Below, piece by piece: positions 8,372 to 18,197 of a stretch of DNA of 64,000 nucleotides. The notes below the pieces were generated by a model. That model was not told where the DNA came from. It was given only the letters and a program-made list of their open reading frames with translations, and ran no database searches. Source of the DNA: Aurantimonas sp. Leaf443 (GTDB lineage: Bacteria > Pseudomonadota > Alphaproteobacteria > Rhizobiales > Rhizobiaceae); contig NZ_LMRD01000012.1 of assembly GCF_001425575.1 (NCBI RefSeq), forward strand, positions 1 through 64,000, given 5' to 3'. Within the stretch, counting starts at the first letter, position 1; each line of letters begins with the position of its first letter. The position numbers and the translations under genes were made by a program.

Positions 8372-10102
8372 ATGAGCATCGGCGGAATGCTTCGCACCAG
8401 CGTGTCCGGTATGAATTCCCAGGCCGTTCGCCTTGGTTCGGTCTCCGAGAACATCGCCAATTCCAGCACCAACGGCTACAAGCAGAGCCAGGTCGAGTTC
8501 TCCTCCCTGCTCGGCTCCTCGAACGGCGAGTTCCGTTCCGACACGGTCCAGGCCAATGTCCGGCGCCTCGTCAGCGAGCAGGGCTCGGTGACTGCGACCG
8601 GCAACAACACCTCCTCCTCCAAGGTCGATCTCGCGATCAACGGCACGGGTTTCCTGGTCGTGACGGATGGCGACGGCGGCTACTTCCTGACCCGCGCCGG
8701 CTCCTTCACCAAACAGGCCGACGGCTCCATGGTGAACGCGGCCGGCTACACGCTGGTCGGCTATCCCGCGGACTCGCAGACGGCCGCCGCGCCGGCGCTC
8801 AACAGCTTCGTCGGCCTCGAGCCGATCAATCTCGGCACGGCGCTCCTCAGCTCCAACCCCACGACCGAGGGCATCCTCACCGTTCCGCTGAACGACACGT
8901 TCGTCCCCGGCACGGCCGCCACCTTCACGCAGACCGGCGCCTTCAAGGTGACGGGCGGCACGTCCACGCCCGGCGACAAGATCACGTTCGATCTGGCGAT
9001 CGACGGCGGCACGGCGCTGCCGATCGAGGTCGTCTCGACGGCGACCTCCGCCGGTCTCTCCAGCCTGACGGCTCAGGACTTCGCCAACGCCATCAACGCA
9101 CAGGCGCCCGGCGTCGCCTCGGTCGACAAGTCCGGCAAGCTCGTCGTCCGGTCGAACACCGACGAGATCGGAACCGACAGCTCCATCGCCATCTCCAACA
9201 TCGCTCTCGTCCAGGGCGGCACGGCGCCGTTCCCGACCGCGCCGACCTTCACCGGCTTCGACGCGACGCCCGCCACGGCCCCGACCGGGACGGTCGCCTT
9301 CCGCCCGACGGACAACACGGCGGACACCGTCGGCAGCAACTCGACGATCTCGACCTCGATCACGGTCTACAACAATTCCGGCGAGGCGATTAAGCTCGAC
9401 ATCTACTATACGAAGACGGCCAAGAACACGTGGGAGATGGCCGTGTTCGACAGCCGCACCGCGGCGGTCGGCACCTCCACGGCACCGTTCCCCTACGGCG
9501 GCTCGGGCACCGACCCGATCGCGCAGGCGACGCTGAACTTCGACGGCACGACCTTCCAGCTGGCCAGGATCTCGGACGTGCAGGGCGGTGCGTCCGCATC
9601 GGTGCAGGATGCCGGCCGGAACATCTTCAACATCGACCTGTCCTCGATCGGCGGCTCCACCAACTTCGCCCTCGATCTCTCCAACACCACGCAATACACC
9701 GGCACCACGCAGCCGCTGGAGGCCAAGGTGAACGGCAATCCGGCGCAGGTGATCGACAAGATCACCATCTCCGCCGAGGGTCTCGTCACCGCCACCTTCG
9801 ATTCCGGCACGTCGGTCGACCTCTACAAGATCCCGCTCGCCAAGGTGGAGAGCCCCGACAGCCTGCTCAGCGTCGCCGGCAACGCCTACAGCATCGGCCA
9901 GGCCTCGGGCGGCGTGCTGCTCGGCTACGGCGGTTCGGGCGGCTTCGGCGATCTCGTCCACGGCTCGCTGGAGGAGTCCACCGTCGATCTCGCCAGCGAA
10001 CTGACGACGATGATCGAGTCCCAGCGCAGCTACACGGCCAACTCCAAGGTCTTCCAGACCGGGTCCGAGATCCTCGACGTCCTCGTCAATCTGAAGCGCT
10101 GA
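8372..10102 (+). CDS. flgE: Flagellar hook protein FlgE
   Basis: FlgE forms the curved hook outside the cell. The product has 576 residues. The N-terminus (SVSGMNSQAVRLGSVSENIA) and C-terminus (SYTANSKVFQTGSEILDVL) are the two halves of the rod/hook D0 coiled coil, with NSSTNGYKQS following. The middle is Thr/Ser/Gly-rich and larger than in Sinorhizobium FlgE (about 410 residues as I recall). Residues about 170-286 carry a segment resembling the repeats in FlgK here. The ATG at 8372 is chosen because it starts the conserved D0 helix; only a weak purine stretch (AGAGAAAG) lies before it. It is the first gene of the hook block after the rem terminator. Confidence 0.96.
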   Translation: MSIGGMLRTSVSGMNSQAVRLGSVSENIANSSTNGYKQSQVEFSSLLGSSNGEFRSDTVQANVRRLVSEQGSVTATGNNTSSSKVDLAINGTGFLVVTDGDGGYFLTRAGSFTKQADGSMVNAAGYTLVGYPADSQTAAAPALNSFVGLEPINLGTALLSSNPTTEGILTVPLNDTFVPGTAATFTQTGAFKVTGGTSTPGDKITFDLAIDGGTALPIEVVSTATSAGLSSLTAQDFANAINAQAPGVASVDKSGKLVVRSNTDEIGTDSSIAISNIALVQGGTAPFPTAPTFTGFDATPATAPTGTVAFRPTDNTADTVGSNSTISTSITVYNNSGEAIKLDIYYTKTAKNTWEMAVFDSRTAAVGTSTAPFPYGGSGTDPIAQATLNFDGTTFQLARISDVQGGASASVQDAGRNIFNIDLSSIGGSTNFALDLSNTTQYTGTTQPLEAKVNGNPAQVIDKITISAEGLVTATFDSGTSVDLYKIPLAKVESPDSLLSVAGNAYSIGQASGGVLLGYGGSGGFGDLVHGSLEESTVDLASELTTMIESQRSYTANSKVFQTGSEILDVLVNLKR

Positions 10103-10212
10103 GGCGCTTCTCGCCGGCGCGCCTCCCGCGCGCCGGCCTGCCTGCAGGCCGCGCCTCGCGCCGCCTCCATCCTTTCCCACCGCCCGGGCAAAACCGCCCA
10201 AGGACAGTCGCT

Positions 10213-12381
10213 ATGTCGCTTACCAGCGCCCTTCGCACGGCAACCTCCTCGCTCAGGGCATTGCAGACGCAGACCGCGATCACCTCCGCCAACATCGCCA
10301 ACGCGCAGACGGTGGGGGCGACGCGCAAGCAGGCCAACGTCGTCAGCACCATCGGCGGCGGCGTCGAGGTGCGCTCGATCACCCAGACGACGAATGCCGG
10401 CGTGTTCGGCAAGCTTCTGCTGACGACGGCGGCCGTCTCGCAGACCACCACGATCGCCGACGGGCTCGAGCAGTTCTACTATACGGTCGGCGACACGGCC
10501 GGCGGCTCCTCGCCGGCAGCCCTCATCGCCAGCCTCGCCGACGCGCTCGCCGATCTCTCGGCCTCGCCCGGCAATTACGACCTGGCGCGCGTGGCGCAGA
10601 TGGCCGCCCAGACGCTTGCCAGCAAGCTCAACGACGCCTCCGACACCGTCCTGGAGACGCGGCTGAGCGCCGACAAGGCGCTCGCCGATTCCGCCGACGC
10701 GATGAACTCGCTCCTGTCCAAGATCGAGCTGCTGAACCGGCAGATCATCTCCGGCACGGTTTCGGGCGCCGATGTCACCGGTCTCGTCGACCAGCGCGCC
10801 AACGCGATCGTGGAGCTCTCCGAATATACCGGCGTCGTGGTCCGCACCCGCGAGAACAACGATGTCTTCCTCTATACCGACAGCGGCGTGGCGCTCTTCG
10901 AGACCAACGCCCGCAAGGTCGAGTTCACCAAGACGAACGTCCTCGACGCGACGGTCGCCACGGGCGGCGTGATGCGCATCGACGGCGTGGTCGTCGCCGG
11001 CGAGAACGCCACGATGCCGCTCGTCTCGGGCAAGGTCGTCGGCCTCATGGCGCTGCGCGACGAGATCGCCCCGACCTACCAGGCGCAGCTCGACGAGATC
11101 GCGCGCGGGCTCGTGGCGGCCTTCGCCGAGGCCGACGGCGACGGCTCGGACCTGTCCGACATGACGGGCCTCTTCGGCTCCAGCAAGGTGCCGCCGACGC
11201 CGACCGCCGCCCTCGGCACCTTCGTCGACGGCGCGGTGGAAGCCGGCGACGCGCTGACCTTCACCTTCACCTATGGCGACGAGACCTACACCGCGCGCCA
11301 CGTCTTCACGACCGCGCCGGCCGATGCCGATGCCTACAAGGCCGGCGTCCAGGCCGCCATCGACACGGCCTTCTCGGCCGATGGCGTCGTCTTCGGCGCC
11401 GGGCGCGTGGCGGTGGACATCGATTCGGCGAGCGGCGCGATCACCATGACGCCGCGCGGGGCAGGGGCCTACATGGCCTTCGCCGTGACCGACGTCGCCG
11501 CGCGCGCCAGCGACGCGGACAAGGACGGCGGCCTCGCCGCGGCGGGCCCCGTCACCGAGCCCGCCCTGCTGACGGGCCTCACCTTCGACGCCGGCACGAT
11601 CGGCGCCGGCGACGTCGTCACCTTCGACATCGTCTATGCCGGCACGACCTACCGCGCCGCGCACACGTTCACCGGCACGCCCACGGCCGCGAGCTTCGCC
11701 GCCGACATGAAGGCGGCCATCGATGCGGCCAAGGCCGTGCCCGCCGGCACCGCGCTCGGCTCCGGCAAGGTCGCCTTCGCCGTCGATGCCGGCACGGGCG
11801 CGATCACGCTCTCCAGCCTGGCGACGGGAAGCGGTGCGACGATCGAGATCAGGAACGTGACCGGCAGCCCGGCGGGCGACGATCCGAGCCGCACCGGCGG
11901 TCTTGCCACCGGCGCGGCGCCGATCTCGATCAAGGGGCTCGCGGGGTCGCTCACCGTCTCGGCGGCGGTCGCGGGCAATCCGCAGCTCATCCGCGACGGC
12001 GGCATCAACGGCAGCCAGTATCTCTCCAACCCCACCATGGCCGACGGTTTCAACGGACGCATCAACGCGCTGCTCGCGGCGCTGGGGACGAGCCGCGGCT
12101 TCTCCGGCGAGGCCGGGGCCGACCCGACGGGCTCGGTCCTCGACTTCGCCACGTCCTCGGTCTCCTGGGTCAACGAGGCGCGCTCGCTGACGAACCGCAG
12201 CGTCGAGTTCCAGACCACGCTTCTTTCCGCAACGCAGGCCACGCTTTCCAGCGAGACCGGCATCAACATGGACGAAGAGTTGACCCGCCTCATCGAGATC
12301 GAGCGCTCCTACCAGGCCTCCGCCAAGCTCATCTCGACCGTCGACGCGATGTACCAGCAACTCTTCCAGAACTTCGGCTGA
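10213..12381 (+). CDS. flgK: Hook-filament junction protein FlgK, enlarged
   Basis: FlgK joins hook and filament. The N-terminal D0 (SLRALQTQTAITSANIANA) and the C-terminus (DEELTRLIEIERSYQASAKL, followed by a TVDAM segment) are typical. At 722 residues it is much longer than many rhizobial FlgK proteins (near 480-500). The excess is a central insertion of two tandem copies of about 115 residues, at residues about 333-449 and 453-572, which begin alike (GDALTFTFTYGDETYTARH and GDVVTFDIVYAGTTYRAAH). The insertion should form extra surface domains on the junction. The ATG at 10213 starts the conserved helix. flgL follows after 5 bp. Confidence 0.95.
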   Translation: MSLTSALRTATSSLRALQTQTAITSANIANAQTVGATRKQANVVSTIGGGVEVRSITQTTNAGVFGKLLLTTAAVSQTTTIADGLEQFYYTVGDTAGGSSPAALIASLADALADLSASPGNYDLARVAQMAAQTLASKLNDASDTVLETRLSADKALADSADAMNSLLSKIELLNRQIISGTVSGADVTGLVDQRANAIVELSEYTGVVVRTRENNDVFLYTDSGVALFETNARKVEFTKTNVLDATVATGGVMRIDGVVVAGENATMPLVSGKVVGLMALRDEIAPTYQAQLDEIARGLVAAFAEADGDGSDLSDMTGLFGSSKVPPTPTAALGTFVDGAVEAGDALTFTFTYGDETYTARHVFTTAPADADAYKAGVQAAIDTAFSADGVVFGAGRVAVDIDSASGAITMTPRGAGAYMAFAVTDVAARASDADKDGGLAAAGPVTEPALLTGLTFDAGTIGAGDVVTFDIVYAGTTYRAAHTFTGTPTAASFAADMKAAIDAAKAVPAGTALGSGKVAFAVDAGTGAITLSSLATGSGATIEIRNVTGSPAGDDPSRTGGLATGAAPISIKGLAGSLTVSAAVAGNPQLIRDGGINGSQYLSNPTMADGFNGRINALLAALGTSRGFSGEAGADPTGSVLDFATSSVSWVNEARSLTNRSVEFQTTLLSATQATLSSETGINMDEELTRLIEIERSYQASAKLISTVDAMYQQLFQNFG

Positions 12382-12386
12382 TCGAG

Positions 12387-13427
12387 ATGACCGTCACCCT
12401 CTCCACGCTCGCCATCTCCACGACGATCCGATCCACGATCCAAAGGGTCCACGCGCAGGTCGAGCAGGCCTATACGGAGGCGACGACCGGCCGCTACGCC
12501 GATGTCGGCATGACGCTCGGCAACCGCACGGGCTCGGCCCTGTCCTTCCGGCTGGAAGGCTCGGCCACCGAGCGCCAGCTCGCCTCCAACAAGCTGGTCG
12601 ACAGCCGGCTGGGCGCCATCGACAACGTGCTGGACACGGTCGCGGCCTCCGCGAGCGATCTCAACAAGGCGCTGATCCTCGGCTTCACCGATCCCAAGGT
12701 GCTGCAGTCCACCGTCCAGACGGCGGCCTCCGCCATGCAGACGCTGACCGGCATGCTCAACACCTCGCTGAACGGCCAGACGCTCTTCGCCGGGCAGAAC
12801 ACCGACCAGAAGCCGATGAACGCCTATGTCGAGGGCAGCGCGCCGCGCTCGGACGTGGTGCAGAGCTTCGACGACTATCTCGCCTCGATCTCCACGACGG
12901 CCGACCAGCTGACCGACGCGCAGATGACGGCCTATCTCGACGGCCCGTTCAAGGCGCTCTTCCAGACGGCTTCGGACGGAACGTGGCAGCCCTTCTCCAA
13001 CGCCTCCTCTGACAATGTCGTCTCGCGCCTGTCCGAGAGCCAGAGCGTGGAGAGCACCGTCAGCGCCAACGAGGAGGCGTTCCGCGATCTGACCGCGGGC
13101 TACGCCATGGTGATGGACCTCGCCACGCGCAATCTCTCGGTCAAGGCGATGGGCGTCGTCACCGCCGCCGCGCAGCAGAAGCTGAGCACGGGCATGGCGG
13201 GCATCACCGCGATCCAGGCCGATATCGGCCTGCGGCAGAACCGCATCACCGACGCCAACACCACGCTGACGCAGAAGAAGGACATCATGGAACTGTCGCT
13301 CGACAGTCTCGAAGGTGTCGACCAGTCCGAGGCGGCGCTGCGCATGCAGCAGCTCGAGACGCAGCTGCAGGTCTCCTACAAGGCGGCCGGGCAGATCCTG
13401 CAGCTCTCGATCCTCGACTACATCTGA
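12387..13427 (+). CDS. flgL: Hook-filament junction protein FlgL
   Basis: FlgL is the second junction protein, between FlgK and the flagellin filament. The 346-residue length is normal. The N-terminal helix (STIQRVHAQVEQAYTEATTG) and the C-terminus, which holds paired helices with LEGVDQSEAALRMQQLETQL, are flagellin-like D0/D1 segments. It starts 5 bp after flgK, so the two are co-transcribed and probably coupled. The 205 bp after its stop carry no gene; they hold a GC-only palindrome at 13436-13451 and a second inverted repeat near 13458-13490, which may attenuate transcription before flaF. Confidence 0.94.
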   Translation: MTVTLSTLAISTTIRSTIQRVHAQVEQAYTEATTGRYADVGMTLGNRTGSALSFRLEGSATERQLASNKLVDSRLGAIDNVLDTVAASASDLNKALILGFTDPKVLQSTVQTAASAMQTLTGMLNTSLNGQTLFAGQNTDQKPMNAYVEGSAPRSDVVQSFDDYLASISTTADQLTDAQMTAYLDGPFKALFQTASDGTWQPFSNASSDNVVSRLSESQSVESTVSANEEAFRDLTAGYAMVMDLATRNLSVKAMGVVTAAAQQKLSTGMAGITAIQADIGLRQNRITDANTTLTQKKDIMELSLDSLEGVDQSEAALRMQQLETQLQVSYKAAGQILQLSILDYI

Positions 13428-13632
13428 CGCCGCGCCGGGCCCGGGCCCGGTGCGTGAGGACCCGCGCGGCCGACGGCCGAAAGGTCCGCGACGAGATCGG
13501 CGGGGGGCAGGGGCCCCGCGCATGTCCGCAAGGACGCTTCGCATATCACGAATTCCGGCTGCGTCCTGGCGACGGCGACCGGCTCTCGCTCCGCCATGAC
13601 GGCCGGAGCGTCGCGTCACAACGAGGGGTGGA

Positions 13633-13980
13633 ATGTACCAATTCTCCTATGCAGAGGTGAACGAGGACTCTTCGGCGACCGCGCGCGACCGCGAACGCCA
13701 GGCTCTCGACCACGCCATCGCCCTCCTCGAGCGCGTCGAGGGGAAATCCACCCGCTCGCGCGAGGCGATCGAGGCGATCTACGTGACGCGCAATCTCTGG
13801 ACGATCCTCATCGAGGATCTCGCCAATGCCGAGAACCAGCTGCCGAACGAGCTGAAGGCCAATCTCATCTCGATCGGCCTCTGGGTGATGCGCGAGACCG
13901 AGGCGATCCGCATGGGGCGTACGGACAGTTTCGCGGCCATCGCCGACGTGACGCGCACCATCCGCGACGGGCTGGAGTGA
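13633..13980 (+). CDS. flaF: Flagellar biosynthesis regulator FlaF
   Basis: FlaF is a small alphaproteobacterial protein needed for flagellin synthesis or secretion; in Caulobacter it works with FlbT to tie flagellin translation to hook completion. The 115-residue helical product contains LWTILIEDLANAENQLPNEL and ANLISIGLWVMRE, conserved blocks of the family. The ATG at 13633 follows a purine-rich ribosome site (GAGGGGTGGA). flbT starts 4 bp downstream, the usual flaF-flbT pairing. Confidence 0.94.
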   Translation: MYQFSYAEVNEDSSATARDRERQALDHAIALLERVEGKSTRSREAIEAIYVTRNLWTILIEDLANAENQLPNELKANLISIGLWVMRETEAIRMGRTDSFAAIADVTRTIRDGLE

Positions 13981-13984
13981 ACCG

Positions 13985-14434
13985 ATGACGCTCAGGCTTT
14001 CCCTTCGCGCCGGCGAGCGCATCTTCATCAACGGCGCCGTCATGCGCGTCGACCGCAAGACCTCGCTCGAACTCCTCAACGACGTGACCTTCCTCCTGGA
14101 GAGCCACGTGATGCAGGCCGAGGACGCGCGCACGCCGCTGCGCCAGCTTTATTTCCTCGTCCAGATGATCCTGATCGACCCGGCCAATTCCGAGACGGCC
14201 GTCGACACGTTCCGCCGCACCTACGTGCTCCTCATGGCCGCCTTCTCGAACCAGACGGTGCGCAGCGGGCTCATGGACGTGGCCGAATGCATCGATCGCA
14301 ACCGCGCCTTCGAGGCGCTCAAGATCGTGCGCGGCCTCATCCCGCTCGAAGACATGATCCTCGCCGGCCAGCCGGTGCCCGCACAGCCCCCGATCGCGCG
14401 CCAACTCGCGTTCGCCGCAGGAGCCCGCCGATGA
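13985..14434 (+). CDS. flbT: Flagellin mRNA regulator FlbT
   Basis: FlbT binds flagellin mRNA and represses or stabilises it, depending on the species. The 149-residue product has the family features LSLRAGERIFINGAVMRVDR at the N-terminus and ARTPLRQLYFLVQMILIDP in the middle. It sits 4 bp after flaF, and its TGA overlaps the ATG of flgD. This links flagellin control to hook-cap production in one transcript. Confidence 0.95.
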   Translation: MTLRLSLRAGERIFINGAVMRVDRKTSLELLNDVTFLLESHVMQAEDARTPLRQLYFLVQMILIDPANSETAVDTFRRTYVLLMAAFSNQTVRSGLMDVAECIDRNRAFEALKIVRGLIPLEDMILAGQPVPAQPPIARQLAFAAGARR

Positions 14435-14847
14435 GCACGATCTCCACGGTCGGCGCGACCACCGCCTCGGCCGCCGCGACCTCGTCGCAGAGCACCAAGG
14501 ACGCGGCCGCCGCCTCGCTCGACTACAATTCCTTCCTGAAGCTTCTGGTCGCGCAGATGCAGAACCAGGATCCCCTGAACCCGACGGACCCGACCGAGCA
14601 GCTCAGCCAGCTCGCCTCGTTCTCCAATGTCGAGCAGTCGATCAAGCTGAACCAGAAGCTGGAGGCCATGGTCGCCTCCTCGGCCATCGACCAGGGCAGC
14701 GCCGTGATCGGCCGCAAGCTGATGACGACCGACGGCACGATCTCGGGGACGGTGAAGTCCGTCACCATCGTCGAGGGCGTGGCCACCGCGCTTCTCGACA
14801 ACGGCAAGCAGATCACGCTCGGCAACGGCGTCTCGATCTCGGAGTGA
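14431..14847 (+). CDS. flgD: Hook capping protein FlgD
   Basis: FlgD forms the temporary cap under which FlgE polymerises. The 138-residue protein carries the conserved N-terminal export and cap segment YNSFLKLLVAQMQNQDPLNP followed by LSQLASFSNVEQ. The short C-terminal part is a small beta domain, so this is the short form common in rhizobia rather than the roughly 230-residue enteric form. The ATG overlaps the flbT stop (ATGA); fliQ follows after 4 bp. Confidence 0.95.
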   Translation: MSTISTVGATTASAAATSSQSTKDAAAASLDYNSFLKLLVAQMQNQDPLNPTDPTEQLSQLASFSNVEQSIKLNQKLEAMVASSAIDQGSAVIGRKLMTTDGTISGTVKSVTIVEGVATALLDNGKQITLGNGVSISE

Positions 14848-14851
14848 TGGC

Positions 14852-15118
14852 ATGAACGAAGCTGACGCCATCGATATCGTCCAGTCCGCCATCTGGACCA
14901 TCGTCATCGCCAGCGGCCCGGCGGTCGCCGGCGCCATGCTGGTCGGCATCGTCATCGCCCTGTTCCAGGCGCTGACGCAGATCCAGGAAGTGACGCTCAC
15001 CTTCGTGCCGAAGATCATCGCGATCTTCGTCATCATCGCCTTCACCGCCTCCTTCACCGGAGCGCAGGTCTACGCGTTCACGCAGGAATCCTTCTCGCGC
15101 ATCGAACACGGGTTCTGA
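14852..15118 (+). CDS. fliQ: Flagellar export gate protein FliQ
   Basis: FliQ is a two-helix inner-membrane subunit of the type III export gate, with FliP and FliR. The 88-residue product has hydrophobic segments at about 17-39 and 50-72 and the family stretch QALTQIQEVTLTFVPKI. It closes this block; a strong terminator lies 34 bp after its stop, although flhA and fliR follow on the same strand. Confidence 0.95.
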   Translation: MNEADAIDIVQSAIWTIVIASGPAVAGAMLVGIVIALFQALTQIQEVTLTFVPKIIAIFVIIAFTASFTGAQVYAFTQESFSRIEHGF

Positions 15119-15152
15119 CGCGAACCGCGCCTTCTCCCGAATACCCAAGACC

Positions 15153-15185
15153 AAAGCCCCGGCGGACCGCTCCCGCCGGGGCTTT
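15153..15185 (+). terminator. Strong hairpin between fliQ and flhA
   Basis: A perfect 13-bp GC-rich stem (15153-15165 with 15173-15185) with a 7-nt loop, flanked by AAA and TTT, sits after fliQ. It should end the flgE-fliQ transcript and implies a separate promoter for flhA in 15186-15351. That gap also has a perfect AAAAGGAGGT at 15241-15250 with no start codon at a usable distance. Confidence 0.85.
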
Positions 15186-15351
15186 CGTCGTTCGGCGAGG
15201 CCCCGGATCGACGTCAGGCCTGCGCCAGCCATCGCTCGCTAAAAGGAGGTACGCCGGACGGCGGAGCCCGAGGCCCTTGCGTGCCTTGGCCCCGCCACAG
15301 GCCCGAAACGGGGCCCGGCCACGAAGGCAGAAAGCCGGAGGATAGGGGCCC

Positions 15352-17445
15352 ATGGCCGTCGACACGCTCAAGATCTCAGGCCCGAGCGCCGCCCGGCAGA
15401 GCCGGCGCGACCTCGGTTTCGCCGCCGGCATCGTCTTCATCATGGCGGTGCTCTTCGTGCCGATCCCGCCCTGGGTGATCGACATGGGGCTGGTCGTCTC
15501 GATCGCGCTGTCGATCCTGATCCTGATGGTGTCCCTGTGGATCGAGAAGCCGCTCGACTTCTCGTCCTTCCCGACCGTCCTTCTCGTGGCGACCATGCTG
15601 CGCCTGTCGCTCAACATCGCGACGACGCGCGTCATCCTGTCCAACGGCGATCAGGGCCACAACGCGGCCGGCCACGTCATCGGCGGCTTCTCGCAATTCG
15701 TGATGGGCGGCGACTTCGTCATCGGCCTCGTCGTCTTCGCCATCCTCATCACCGTCAACTTCCTCGTCATCACCAAGGGCGCGACGCGTATCGCGGAAGT
15801 CGGCGCTCGCTTCACCCTGGACGCCATCCCCGGCAAGCAGATGGCGATCGACGCCGACCTCTCGGCCGGCCTCATCGACGAGCGCCAGGCGCAGTCGCGC
15901 CGCCGCGAGCTGGAGGAGGAGAGCTCCTTCTTCGGTTCCATGGACGGTGCCTCGAAATTCGTGCGCGGCGACGCGATCGCCGGCCTCATCATCACCGCCG
16001 TCAACATCTTCGGCGGCATCATCATCGGCGTTACGCGCCACGGCATGGAGTTCGGCGAGGCGGCCGACGTCTTCGTCAAGCTTTCGGTCGGCGACGGTCT
16101 CGTCACGCAGATCCCGGCCCTGATCGTCTCGCTCGCCGCCGGCCTCCTCGTCTCCAAGGGCGGCACGCGCGGCGCCGCGCAGCAGGCGATCATTTCCCAG
16201 CTCGGCAACTATCCGCGCGCGCTGATGGTCGCCTCGATCCTCGTGGGCGTCCTCGCCGTCGTGCCGGGCCTGCCCTTCGTGCCCTTCATCATCGTCTCGG
16301 CCGCGCTCGGCGCCGTCGCCTACTCGGTGCCCCGCCAGCGGGCCGAGGAGGAGGCGCGCGTCGTCGCCGAGAAGGTGCAGGCGGAGGAGAAGGCGGCCGA
16401 GACGGAGCGCCTCTCGGTCAAGGAGTCGCTGCGCATCGTCGAGGTGGAACTCGTGCTCGGCAAGCAGATGGCGGCCCATCTGAACTTCCAGCGGCCCGAA
16501 CTCGCCAACCGCGTGCAGAAGATGCGCCGGCGCTTCGCGGCCCGCTACGGTTTCGTGGTGCCCGAGATCAAGCTCTCGGACGACCTGAACATCGATTCCA
16601 AGTCCTACGACATCAAGGTGCACGGCACGACGGTGGCCTCGCAGCAGCTGCGGCTCGGCGACCTCCTCGTGGTGCTCGGCGAGTCGCCCGCGCCCGACAT
16701 CCCGCACGACATCACCCGCGAGCCGGCCTTCGGCCTGCGCGCGGCCTGGATCTCGGAGACCTTCGCCTCGGCCGCGCGCCGCGCCGGATTCGAGCCCGTC
16801 GACACGCTGTCGATCCTCCTGACGCATCTCTCCGAGGTCATCCGCAACAACCTCGCCCATCTCCTGTCCTACAAGGACATGCGCTCGCTGCTCGACCGGC
16901 TCGACCCCGAATACAAGCGCCTCATCGAGGAGATCGTGCCGGCGCACATGAGCTACAGCGGGCTGCAGGCGGTGCTGAAGCTCCTGCTGGCCGAGCGCGT
17001 CTCGATCCGCAACCTGACGCTGATCCTCGAGGCCATCGCCGAGATCGCCCCGCATGTGCGCCGCTCGGAGCGGATCGTGGAGCATGTGCGCGTGCGCATG
17101 GCCCAGCAGATCTGCGGCGACCTCATGCACAAGGGCCAGCTCGGCGTGCTGCGCCTCGGCAACCGCTGGGATCTCGCCTTCCACCAGGCGCTCAAGCGCG
17201 ACTCCAAGGGCGACGTCGTGGAATTCGACATCGACCCGCGCCTCGTCGAGCAATTCGCGGCGGAAGCCACCAAGATCATCCGCGAGAAGACCGACCAGGG
17301 CGAGAACTTCGTCCTCGTCGCCTCGCCGGACGCCCGTCCCTACGTGCGCATGATGATCGAGCGCATCTTCGTCAACCTGCCGGTGCTCAGCCATCTGGAG
17401 ATCGCGCGGGGCGTCGACGTGAAGGCGATCGGCTCCATCGCATGA
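15352..17445 (+). CDS. flhA: Flagellar export gate protein FlhA
   Basis: FlhA is the large export-gate component; its cytoplasmic nonamer receives chaperone-cargo complexes and couples export to proton flow. The 697-residue length is normal. The first 320 residues hold about eight membrane helices, with the conserved [20 protein letters not shown] and the cytoplasmic FHIPEP-like region ([20 protein letters not shown]). The rest is the soluble domain. A good ribosome site (GGAGG at 15337-15341) precedes the ATG by 10 bp. It overlaps fliR by 4 bp. Confidence 0.97.
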   Translation: MAVDTLKISGPSAARQSRRDLGFAAGIVFIMAVLFVPIPPWVIDMGLVVSIALSILILMVSLWIEKPLDFSSFPTVLLVATMLRLSLNIATTRVILSNGDQGHNAAGHVIGGFSQFVMGGDFVIGLVVFAILITVNFLVITKGATRIAEVGARFTLDAIPGKQMAIDADLSAGLIDERQAQSRRRELEEESSFFGSMDGASKFVRGDAIAGLIITAVNIFGGIIIGVTRHGMEFGEAADVFVKLSVGDGLVTQIPALIVSLAAGLLVSKGGTRGAAQQAIISQLGNYPRALMVASILVGVLAVVPGLPFVPFIIVSAALGAVAYSVPRQRAEEEARVVAEKVQAEEKAAETERLSVKESLRIVEVELVLGKQMAAHLNFQRPELANRVQKMRRRFAARYGFVVPEIKLSDDLNIDSKSYDIKVHGTTVASQQLRLGDLLVVLGESPAPDIPHDITREPAFGLRAAWISETFASAARRAGFEPVDTLSILLTHLSEVIRNNLAHLLSYKDMRSLLDRLDPEYKRLIEEIVPAHMSYSGLQAVLKLLLAERVSIRNLTLILEAIAEIAPHVRRSERIVEHVRVRMAQQICGDLMHKGQLGVLRLGNRWDLAFHQALKRDSKGDVVEFDIDPRLVEQFAAEATKIIREKTDQGENFVLVASPDARPYVRMMIERIFVNLPVLSHLEIARGVDVKAIGSIA

Positions 17446-18197
17446 GCCCGGAGACGACCGCGACGCTCTATTCGGTCTTCCTGATCTTCTGCCGCGTCGG
17501 CGCCTGCCTGATGATCCTGCCGGGCTATTCGAGCGTGCGCATCCCGACGCAGGTGCGCCTGTTCATCGCCGTCGCCATTGTCCTGGCGATCGCGCCGCGC
17601 CTCATGCCCGACATCCGGCCGCTGGTCGCCACGGCCGGCGACTCGCTGCGCATGCAGCTTCTCGTCACCGAGCTTCTCAACGGCGCCCTCATCGGGCTTC
17701 TGGGCCGCACCTTCCTCGTCGCGCTGCAGTTCGCCGGGTCCTTCATGGCCAATGCCATCGGCATGAGCAATGCGCTGGGCGTGCCCATGCACGATCAGGA
17801 CAGCGTTCCCGAACTCGTCACGCTCGTCACGATGACGGCGACGGTGCTGATCTTCACCCTCAACCTCCATGCCGAGGTGATCCGCGCCCTCGTCGCCTCC
17901 TACGGCCCGATGCCGCTGGATCTGGGCTTCGGCGCCCGCGAGGGGCTGGTTCAGTTCACCGACAATCTCGACGAGACCTTCCTCCTCTGCCTGCGGATCG
18001 CGAGCCCCTTCGTCGTCTACGCCGTCATCGTCAACTTCGCGATCGGCCTGATGAACAAGATGACCCCGCAGATTCCCATCTACTTCATCTCCATGCCCTT
18101 CGTGGTCGCCGGCGGCCTCGTGCTCCTCGGCTACTCGATCGGCGACTTCCTGACGATCTTCATCAACGGCTTCCGCGTCTGGGTCTTCAACGGATGA
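17442..18197 (+). CDS. fliR: Flagellar export gate protein FliR
   Basis: FliR is the third small gate subunit and forms the helical pore with FliP and FliQ. The 251-residue protein is almost wholly hydrophobic, with about six membrane segments and the conserved blocks [20 protein letters not shown] and [15 protein letters not shown]. The ATG overlaps the flhA stop, and its own TGA overlaps the start of the next gene. fliP and flhB are not in the window. Confidence 0.96.
   Translation: MSPETTATLYSVFLIFCRVGACLMILPGYSSVRIPTQVRLFIAVAIVLAIAPRLMPDIRPLVATAGDSLRMQLLVTELLNGALIGLLGRTFLVALQFAGSFMANAIGMSNALGVPMHDQDSVPELVTLVTMTATVLIFTLNLHAEVIRALVASYGPMPLDLGFGAREGLVQFTDNLDETFLLCLRIASPFVVYAVIVNFAIGLMNKMTPQIPIYFISMPFVVAGGLVLLGYSIGDFLTIFINGFRVWVFNG

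Noticed and set aside
10030-12360. 776-codon minus-strand frame opposite flgK
   Set aside because: Antisense shadow of flgK with Arg/Gly/Ala-rich composition.
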